From Streptomyces venezuelae (lineage in GTDB: Bacteria > Actinomycetota > Actinomycetes > Streptomycetales > Streptomycetaceae): a stretch of 64,000 bases of DNA. The stretch is from positions 6,131,001-6,195,000 of the forward strand of contig NZ_CP029194.1 in the NCBI RefSeq assembly GCF_008642375.1. The letters are read 5' to 3'. The notes beneath the pieces are model-generated. The model did no database searches, was not told the DNA's origin, and worked only from the letters and a program-made list of their open reading frames with translations. This document shows, one piece after another, positions 50,201 through 64,000 of the stretch. A program made the translations under genes and the position numbers. Each line of letters starts with the position of its first letter. Within the stretch, counting starts at the first letter, position 1.

Positions 50201-50515
50201 GCCGGCGGCGGCGCCGAGGAGTTCCTCGGCCGGCTGCGCGGCTCCTCCGACACGGAGCGACCCGTCCTCGTCGAGGGCAAGATCCGCGAACTCGCGGGCC
50301 GTGTACTGCGGCTCGAGGCGGGCTCCATCGACCGTGAAGCTCCTTTCAAGTCACTTGGGTTGGACTCACTGATGAGCCTGGAGCTGCGCAACCGCCTCGA
50401 AATGGCCTTCGGGATGAAGCTGTCGCCCACGCTGCTGTGGACCTACGGCACCACCGCGGCGCTCGCGGGGATGCTCACCGGACGCCTCGGCGGGAGTGAC
50501 GAAGCCCACCCGTAG
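44231..50515 (+). CDS. Type I PKS, fully reducing module KS-AT-DH-ER-KR-ACP
   Basis: The 2094-residue protein holds one complete reducing module. KS: nucleophile Cys185 in an unusual VVQTGCSSG, with EAHGTGT and SNIGHLE. AT: GHSQGE (Ser640) and YASH (740-743), the methylmalonyl-type signature. DH: HQVYDAVVLPG (His936, with Asp where Gly is usual) and WDAALQ (Asp1099). ER: LIHSAAGGLGLAAVG near 1534. KR: Tyr1882 in GYAAGN and an LDD motif (B type). ACP: LGLDSLMSL (Ser2046). It has no docking helices at either end, so it may act iteratively or as the first module. GAGGTGA precedes the ATG. A short stretch around the ACP Ser has unusual codons. Confidence 0.93.
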   Translation: MTDLPQNDDGHGEGQEDPSRLIAIVGMAGKFPGAPDVDRYWKLLTAGEEAVRPVPPERWDTSVQLDPVKKIPGFAGLVDDVDQFDPGFFGISPREAEEIDPQQRLMLEVGWQTLEDAGIPASKVRGTRTGVYVGALWHDYELARKERGVQTTQHSAVGNGLDIVAARLSYFLGLSGPSLVVQTGCSSGLVALDLAVGALRSGELEGAFVGGVNLILTPDNSIGLTHFGGLSPDGHCRAFSAQANGFVRGEGAISLYLKRLDTALADGDRIHGVIVNSAVNNDGGGHSLVSPNVEAQTGLLRRVYADAGVHPDRLRYVEAHGTGTLRGDPIEAEALGTALGTARSAEAGPLLIGSAKSNIGHLEAAAGLAGIVKTILALKHRTIPRTLHAEELNPNIPFGELNLQVASRPADIPADGTWYAGVNSFGWGGTNAHVVLRTPPARETPAQEPTADEAAGPLLLPLTGHNDAALRQRAADVLDALPEDATTADAVALAATLGRERDHFAARTAVVAENAAELLDRLRAFTEAAPDAELPGTFTGRAKERGKTAFVLPGQGSQWAGMGQDLYARSPVFAETVRRCAEALGPHISWDLEAVLSGAAGDEWLEHNDQVQPTLWAMSIGIAEMWRAAGVEPDVVIGHSQGEVTAATIAGHLSYEDGARIIAVRSALAKRTAGRGRMLAVDLDVEGALKALDGFEDTVSLAVNNGPSSCVLSGDTDSVLMLRELLEADGTFCRLVNVDYASHCHHMDELTDELIEVLAPIRPRRGAVPLMSTVVGRELDGDSLDPAYWAANLRQPVLFADALGKLLDAGVTHVVEISPHPVLSPAVEQLAATREAPVAVLGSLRRQEGSLGDFTQALARAYVQGLAPFGGLPARAGAPVPAYPWQRSRFWLPDAVRRTAGPGGLAFEFAPASTEQDVHEGRTELSLNDLPWLRDHQVYDAVVLPGAAMLALAVAAARARTGENPGALHTVRFRSDLTLTDEPVRLGAVWREDGAASAGFTLSSLASGADGWTRHATARVGGDTDPELPAFPGTPAGARDVEPEDFYASCGERGLNYGPAFQGLRTLRVAELQALAEVRLPDRCLAGVRPGELHPALWDAALQVTLALLPGDATVVPTAVRRVDYALPRDAHVSVLLAHAVRNDDDTFDLVCYDEDARPLLRMAGLAFQTIETATAEGVDPARLHRFAFRPAEEAPAATDRAPGHWVVCDASGQGAALAAALTAAGASIDVLKADGADADTLAAALRESDRAAGLVFLAPGADRGLDAQRAGLLTLAATVKAVTALPVPPRTFVVTDGAQTVPADQAPDPGAALYWGFGRVLRREHPELAATLLDVRTTDGDWAGTCARQLLVADAEDQVVLRGADRHVGRVVRGEESEESITAPWAGPAQPFRLGPDGTGLWEGLAFRPYARTAPAAGQVEVEVTAAALNFIDVMKAMGTYPDTSAGAGLIGGECAGVVAAVGPGVTGLAVGDRVVACGFGAVASHLTVPAGHVRPVPAALTDAEAAGLPLVTATAWYALAEQAGLEPGETVLIHSAAGGLGLAAVGVAKALGATVIATAGTESKRAGLRALGIDHVFDSRDLSWAEDVALVTGGRGVDVVLNSLSGAAIDLGLAALAEDGRFVEVGKRDIYASRTISLRDFAKGISFAAVDVAGLITRRPERFARLLDAVWQKVTDGTLPPLPVTPYAFDRAAEVLRTMARGEHTGKLVLTEPGRVTAVVPEPFPEGRLRPDASYLLSGGLGALGLSLAEHLVDHGARSLVLLGRSAPSDAALARIGELRERGATVTTFPVDVADRDGLAAVLDRVRAELPPLRGMFHAAGVLDDAVLANLTGAQLDKVLAPKVDGARHLDALTEDDPLDLFVLFSSVAGLVGNPGQAGYAAGNVYMDALAQARRHRGRPALAVQWGPFADIGLAADEAIRGERLADHGMTGFTAAEGWQALFHLLDAPGQVVSYVPLDARHWFDAYPETAAQPSWRAIAELAKDGAAAGGGAEEFLGRLRGSSDTERPVLVEGKIRELAGRVLRLEAGSIDREAPFKSLGLDSLMSLELRNRLEMAFGMKLSPTLLWTYGTTAALAGMLTGRLGGSDEAHP

Positions 50516-50583
50516 GACGAGTGGAGCTCGCCCGGCTCCTGAAAACCAGTCAGTACGACATGCCGACCGCGAGGGACCTTCTT

Positions 50584-59628
<9,045 letters not shown>

Positions 59629-59703
59629 GCAGGCGATGAAGGCGATACCGATACCGACATCCACCCCGTACACGGCGACGCACGCGAACGCAGGAGCAGA
59701 GTG

Positions 59704-62094
59704 ATGGCGACCGGCCCCGACACCGCAGCACTGCGGCAGGTGATCCAGGACCAACTGAAGCTGTCCCGCCGTCTGAAGGACCGCGTGGCCGAGCTGGAGG
59801 CCCGCACCCACGCCCCCGTGGCCGTGGTCGGCACCGCGATGCGGCTGCCCGGCGGGATCGACACCCCCGAGGCGTACCGGACGTTCCTGTACGCCCCCGA
59901 CCCCGACACCCGGGCCCTCGGCCCGATCCCCGAGGACCGCACCGGCCTGCGGTCCGTCTACCACCCGGAGCGCGGCAAGGAAGGCCACTCCTACGTGGAC
60001 CGCGCCGGGTTCCTCGACGACATCGCCTCCTTCGACGCGGCGTTCTTCGGGATCTCGCAGCGCGAGGCCGAGACCATGGACCCGCAGCAGCGCATGCTGC
60101 TCGAAGTGGCCTGGGAGGCACTGGAGCGCGGCGGCATCGCCGCCCGCCGCCAGGACCGGCTGCCGATGGGCGTGTTCGTCGGCGTCATGGCCTCCGAATA
60201 CGGCCGGAGGTTCGTCCACGACGGCGACTACACCCGCATCGACCCGTACCACAGCACCGGCGGCGGCCACTGCTTCGTCGCCGGCCGGATCAGCTACGCG
60301 CTCGGCCTCTCCGGCCCGGCGACCAGCGTCGACACCGCCTGCTCCTCCTCCCTGGTGGCGATCCACCAGGCGGTACGGGCGCTGCGCGGCGGCGAGTGCG
60401 ACTACGCGCTCGCCGGCGGCGCCAACCTGATCCTCGGCCCCGACCTCATGGTCTCCCTGTGCCAGGGCGAGGCCCTCTCGCCCGGCGGCAGGTCCCGGAG
60501 CTTCCTCGCCGACGCCGACGGCTACGGCCGTGGCGAGGGCGTCGGCATGGTCGCCCTGATGCGGCTCGACGACGCCCTCGCGCAGGGCCACCCGGTCCTC
60601 GCGGTCGTCCGGGGCAGCGCCGTCAACCACGACGGGGCCTCCTCCGGCTTCACCGTGCCGAGCGGCCCCGCCCAGCAGGAGGTGATCCGCGCGGCCCTGG
60701 CCGACGCCCGGGTCGCCCCCGGCTCGGTCGGCTACATCGAGGCGCACGGCACCGGCACCGCCCTCGGCGACCCCATCGAGGTCGGCGCCCTGGACGCCGT
60801 CCTCGGCACCGGCGCGGGGGAGCGGCCGGCCCCCGTCGCCCTCGGCAGCGTCAAGGCGCGGATCGGGCACCTGGAGGCCGCGGCCGGCATCGCCGGCGTC
60901 CTGAAGCTGGTCCTCATGCTCGGCGACGGCACCGTCCCGGCGGGCGCCCAGCCCGGCGACGGACGGCTCAACCCGCTCATCCCCTGGGACCGGATCGCCC
61001 TCACCGTGCCCCGGGAGGCGGCGCCCTGGCCGGGCGCCCCCGAGGAGCGCACCGCCGGCATCAGCGCCTTCGGTCTCTCCGGGACCAACGCGCACGCCGT
61101 GCTCTCCTCCTACCGCCCGGCGCCCGCCGCCCCCGCCGACGTACCGGCGGACCACCCGGAGCTGCTCACCCTGTCCGCCAAGGACCCCCGGGCGCTCGCC
61201 GAGCTGTCCGGGCGGGTGCAGGAGGCGCTGACGGGACTCGACGCCGCCGGTGTCGCCTCCCTGTGCCACACCCTGCGCGCCGGCCGCGTCCACTTCGGCC
61301 ACCGGCTGGCCGTCGTCGGCACCGACGCGGCCGCCCTCGCCGACGCGCTCGCCTCGGGGCAGGCGGACGGCGTGCGCTCCGCCGACCGCGTCATCCTGGA
61401 GACCGGCGCCGACACCGCCGCCCTGGACGGCGCGCTCACCGAACTGGCCCGCCACTTCCCCGGGCTCGGCGAGGCGACCGGCAAGGAGGGCACGCCCGCC
61501 GCCCGGCTGCGGGCCGTCCTGACGCTCCTCGGCATCAAGACGACCCTCGCCGGCGGCGACACGGCCGCCCCGGGCGCCCGGATCACGGCCGGCGGACAGG
61601 TCCTGACCCTCGTGGGCGACGCCCCCGAGGACGCGCCCCGCCTCCTCACCGAGGCGCTGGCCGCGCTCTACCGGGGCGGCGCGCCCCTGCGGCTCGACCG
61701 CCTCGGCGCGCCCGGCGCGGTCTTCACCGACGCGCCGACCTACCCCTTCCAGCGCAAGCGGTTCTGGATCGAGGAGACGGCCCCCGAGCCGTCGCACCCC
61801 GTGGCGGTCGCGGTCACCCCCACCCGTACCGTTCCGCTCGACCGGGCCGAGATCGGCGCCTATCTGACCACCGAGCTCGCCGCCGTGCTCAAGGCGGACT
61901 GCGGGCTCGACCCCGACGTGCCGTTCTGCGACGTCGGCGGCGACTCCTTCACCGCGATGCTCCTCACCAAGAGCGTCGAGCAGCAGTACGGGGTGGACCT
62001 GCCCACCCTCGACTGCCCGGTGGAGATGCCGGTCGCCGATCTCCTCGACCACCTCAGCGACCAGGTCTGCGTCGCCATGGGGGTGGACAAGTGA
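59704..62094 (+). CDS. Type I PKS, AT-less KS-ACP module
   Basis: This 796-residue protein has an N-terminal docking coil (QDQLKLSRRLKDRVAELEA), a KS with DTACSSS (Cys213), EAHGTGT and ARIGHLE, then about 200 residues of KS-AT and post-AT linker (FTDAPTYPFQRKRFWIEE) with the AT missing, and a C-terminal carrier domain whose site is DVGGDSFTAML (Ser748), closer to peptidyl carrier wording. There is no reductive or release domain, so the chain would leave as a beta-ketoacyl-ACP, as needed for tetronate formation by KASIII. ATG 59704 has AGGAG seven bases upstream; GTG 59701 is too close. Its stop overlaps the thioesterase start. Confidence 0.9.
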   Translation: MATGPDTAALRQVIQDQLKLSRRLKDRVAELEARTHAPVAVVGTAMRLPGGIDTPEAYRTFLYAPDPDTRALGPIPEDRTGLRSVYHPERGKEGHSYVDRAGFLDDIASFDAAFFGISQREAETMDPQQRMLLEVAWEALERGGIAARRQDRLPMGVFVGVMASEYGRRFVHDGDYTRIDPYHSTGGGHCFVAGRISYALGLSGPATSVDTACSSSLVAIHQAVRALRGGECDYALAGGANLILGPDLMVSLCQGEALSPGGRSRSFLADADGYGRGEGVGMVALMRLDDALAQGHPVLAVVRGSAVNHDGASSGFTVPSGPAQQEVIRAALADARVAPGSVGYIEAHGTGTALGDPIEVGALDAVLGTGAGERPAPVALGSVKARIGHLEAAAGIAGVLKLVLMLGDGTVPAGAQPGDGRLNPLIPWDRIALTVPREAAPWPGAPEERTAGISAFGLSGTNAHAVLSSYRPAPAAPADVPADHPELLTLSAKDPRALAELSGRVQEALTGLDAAGVASLCHTLRAGRVHFGHRLAVVGTDAAALADALASGQADGVRSADRVILETGADTAALDGALTELARHFPGLGEATGKEGTPAARLRAVLTLLGIKTTLAGGDTAAPGARITAGGQVLTLVGDAPEDAPRLLTEALAALYRGGAPLRLDRLGAPGAVFTDAPTYPFQRKRFWIEETAPEPSHPVAVAVTPTRTVPLDRAEIGAYLTTELAAVLKADCGLDPDVPFCDVGGDSFTAMLLTKSVEQQYGVDLPTLDCPVEMPVADLLDHLSDQVCVAMGVDK

Positions 62095-62879
62095 CCGTCG
62101 GCAGAAGCCCGTTCCTACGGCCGAGACCGGTCGACGAACCGGCGGTCCGGCTGATCGGCTTCCACCACGCGGGCGGATCGGCGGCCGTCTACTACCCCTT
62201 CGTCCGCCATCTGCCCGCCGACTGGGACCTGCTCCTGCTCGACCTGCCCGGCCGCGGCCGGCGGGCGACCGCCCCCCAACTGGACGACATGGCGGAGGTG
62301 GTGGAGACCGTCGTCGCCGACGTCCTGCCGTGGGCGGACGCCGACGCGCCGTTCGCCCTCTTCGGCCACAGCATGGGGGCCGTGGTGGCCGTGGAGACCG
62401 CCAGGGCCCTGGAGGCCCTCGGCCGGTACCCGGTGTGGACCGGGGTGTCGGGGCGCGTCGCGCCCCGGCACCCCGGTGTCGGGGCCGTACCCCTGCACAC
62501 CCTCGACGACGCCGCGCTGCTCGACGTGATGCTGGAGCTGGGCGGCATGCCCGAAGGGGTCACCGAGGCCCCCGACTTCCTCGACCGGTTCCTGCGGACC
62601 GTCCGCGCCGACCTGAAGGCCGTCGACAACTACCGCCCCGCACCGGGCCGTACGCCGCTGAGCACGCCCCTGACCGTGTTCGGCGGCACCCAGGACGCCT
62701 GGGCCCCCGCCTCCGCGATGCACATGTGGCGCCGCGAGACGGGGGCGAGGTTCTCCCAGAAGTTCTTCCCCGGAGGCCACTTCTACTTCCTGGACTCCGG
62801 CTTCCCGGCCCTCACGGACCAGGTGATCGGCCAGATCGAGACCTTCCTCGACCCGGCGGACGACGCACAGGTCGCCTAG
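62091..62879 (+). CDS. Type II (editing) thioesterase
   Basis: This 262-residue alpha/beta hydrolase has FHHAGGSAAVYYPF, the nucleophile elbow ALFGHSMGAVVA and FPGGHFYF with the catalytic His, all typical of stand-alone type II thioesterases. These remove wrong or stalled acyl groups from PKS carrier domains. GTG at 62091 overlaps the stop of the KS-ACP gene (GTGA), so it belongs to the same transcript. No TE domain is fused to any PKS here, so it is not expected to be the main release enzyme. Confidence 0.92.
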   Translation: MTVGRSPFLRPRPVDEPAVRLIGFHHAGGSAAVYYPFVRHLPADWDLLLLDLPGRGRRATAPQLDDMAEVVETVVADVLPWADADAPFALFGHSMGAVVAVETARALEALGRYPVWTGVSGRVAPRHPGVGAVPLHTLDDAALLDVMLELGGMPEGVTEAPDFLDRFLRTVRADLKAVDNYRPAPGRTPLSTPLTVFGGTQDAWAPASAMHMWRRETGARFSQKFFPGGHFYFLDSGFPALTDQVIGQIETFLDPADDAQVA

Positions 62880-62934
62880 GCCCCGCAACACAGCAGTCAC
62901 ACCACACACGTTCGAGAATTGAGGGAGCACGCGG

Positions 62935-63972
62935 ATGCGCTGGGACAACCTGTACGTCGCCGGACTCGGGGCCTACCTTCCGGAGCAGGTGGAGACCGCC
63001 GCCGAGGCCATCGCCGCCGGCCGCTACGACGCGGAGGAGGCGGAGGCCAACGGCTTCCGCGCCGTCCGCGTGGCCCGCGCCGACGAGCCGGGACCGGTCC
63101 AGGCCGCGCACGCCGGACGCCAGGCGGTGGAGCGGGCCGGGATACCGCACGAGCAGTACGACATGGTTCTGCACGGCTGCATGGGCCACCAGGGCCAGGA
63201 CTTCTGGACCCCCGTCAACTACGTCCAGAACGAGACCGTCGGCGGCAACGGCATCGCCGTCGAGATCCGGCAGGGCTCCAACGGCGGCCTCGCCGGCCTG
63301 GAGCTCGCCGCCTCGCACCTCGCGAGCCGCCCCTCGCCCGCCGCGGCGCTCGTCACCACCGGCGACGCCTTCCGGCTGCCGTACTTCGACCGCTGGGGCT
63401 CCGACAGCCAGCAGGCCTACGGCGACGGCGCCGGCGCCCTCGTCCTCTCCAACCAGGGCGGCTTCGCCCGCCTGAGGTCCACCGCGACCTACACGGACTC
63501 CTCCCTGGAGCCCATCTACCGCGGCACGCAGGGCTGGACGGACGGCCCGTTCCTCGACGGCAAGCCGGTCGACCTGCACACCCGCAAGGCCGACTACCTC
63601 CTCAAGGAGGAGGGCGCCTACGACCGCGCCATCCGGCAGATGACGAAGAACGCCTCCCAGGTGCTCCAGGAGGCGCTCGACGACGCGGACATCACGCTGT
63701 CCGACGCCCGGTTCTTCGTCCACGCGAACATCGCGAAGACGATCGTCCAGTTCTCGTTCTACTCGCTGCTCGGCGTGAAGCCCGAGACCACCACGTACGA
63801 CTGGGGCCTGGACTACGGACACATGGGCGCCGGTGACCAGATCATCGGCATGAACCACGTGGCGGAGGCCAGGAACCCGCAGCCCGGCGACTTCCTCGTC
63901 ACCATGGGCGTCGGCGTCGGCTTCATGTGGACCGTCGCCGTCCTGGAGTTCACCGGGACGCCCGCCTGGTGA
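62935..63972 (+). CDS. KASIII-like acyltransferase with Ser nucleophile (DpsC/ChlB3-like)
   Basis: This 345-residue thiolase-fold protein belongs to the group that includes DpsC, ChlB3 and CerJ. Where these have QQVCNGG or a Ser variant, it reads EIRQGSNGGLAGLEL, placing Ser115 at the active site. A His in FFVHANIAK and an Asp in the YGHMGAGDQ loop complete a possible Ser-His-Asp triad. Relatives move acyl groups between carrier proteins or from ACP to sugar hydroxyls; DpsC selects a propionyl starter. It follows the thioesterase by 55 bp with AATTGAGGGAGC upstream. The last 28 bases of the window after its stop hold no feature. Confidence 0.82.
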   Translation: MRWDNLYVAGLGAYLPEQVETAAEAIAAGRYDAEEAEANGFRAVRVARADEPGPVQAAHAGRQAVERAGIPHEQYDMVLHGCMGHQGQDFWTPVNYVQNETVGGNGIAVEIRQGSNGGLAGLELAASHLASRPSPAAALVTTGDAFRLPYFDRWGSDSQQAYGDGAGALVLSNQGGFARLRSTATYTDSSLEPIYRGTQGWTDGPFLDGKPVDLHTRKADYLLKEEGAYDRAIRQMTKNASQVLQEALDDADITLSDARFFVHANIAKTIVQFSFYSLLGVKPETTTYDWGLDYGHMGAGDQIIGMNHVAEARNPQPGDFLVTMGVGVGFMWTVAVLEFTGTPAW

Positions 63973-64000
63973 CCCCGTATCACGCCCCCGGGTACTGATT

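Overview
The window is high-GC actinobacterial DNA and almost certainly Streptomyces. The evidence is the codon bias, an actinobacterial class A RNase P RNA, a DmdR/IdeR-type iron box, SARP and NarL regulators, rare TTA codons, leaderless starts, and a housekeeping block (NIF3, zinc ribbon, RNase HI/phosphatase fusion) ordered as in other streptomycetes. No tRNA, rRNA, CRISPR array, intact insertion sequence or attachment site was seen.

Left part (1-13.3 kb): the end of an AraC-type regulator and a Tat-exported beta-propeller protein. Two acyl-CoA catabolic operons follow (double-domain FadE plus SCP2-like thiolase; MaoC hydratase, zinc alcohol dehydrogenase and 17-beta-HSD4-like SDR). Each is preceded by an operator matching the KstR consensus TnnAACnnGTTnnA, so they look like one steroid/branched-acyl side-chain beta-oxidation regulon. 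Between them lie an MFS exporter, a secreted phospholipase D-like protein, a response-regulator pseudogene with an in-frame TAG, a small membrane-anchored protein and a DUF3592 pseudogene.

Middle part (13.3-24.4 kb): core genome. A hypothetical protein; an iron-box-controlled siderophore-binding lipoprotein; NIF3, zinc-ribbon coiled coil and RNase HI/phosphatase in an overlapping operon; KDPG aldolase; YaaA; an RNB-type RNase; a MerR regulator with a membrane protein; and rnpB with a strong terminator.

Right part (24.4-64 kb, running off the end): a biosynthetic region. It opens with type II PKS-style accessory genes (free acyltransferase, didomain aromatase/cyclase, and later a type II-like ACP) but no KS-alpha/KS-beta. 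Next are an orphan acyl-CoA carboxylase epsilon subunit, a short glycosyltransferase-like protein, a SARP and a NarL response regulator. A two-gene RiPP-like unit follows (105-aa candidate precursor plus a fused E1-like/YcaO cyclodehydratase), with a divergent sensor kinase. From 35.8 kb one tightly overlapping operon encodes an acyl-CoA dehydrogenase, a phosphopantetheinyl transferase, an ACP, then KASIII, FkbH, ACP and E2-type acyltransferase (the tetronate-forming order of abyA1-A4), a flavin monooxygenase, three modular PKS proteins (KS-AT-DH-ER-KR-ACP; KS-KR-ACP-KS-AT-DH-KR-ACP; KS-ACP), a type II thioesterase and a Ser-nucleophile KASIII homologue of the DpsC/ChlB3 type. Two of the four PKS modules have lost their AT while keeping the flanking linkers.

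Working model (inference): the PKS builds a short reduced chain that KASIII/FkbH could join to a glyceryl unit, giving a tetronate-like product. SARP, NarL regulator and sensor kinase control it, with bldA dependence through TTA codons in the kinase and the YcaO gene. Whether the YcaO pair and the aromatic-PKS genes serve the same product cannot be told from sequence alone.
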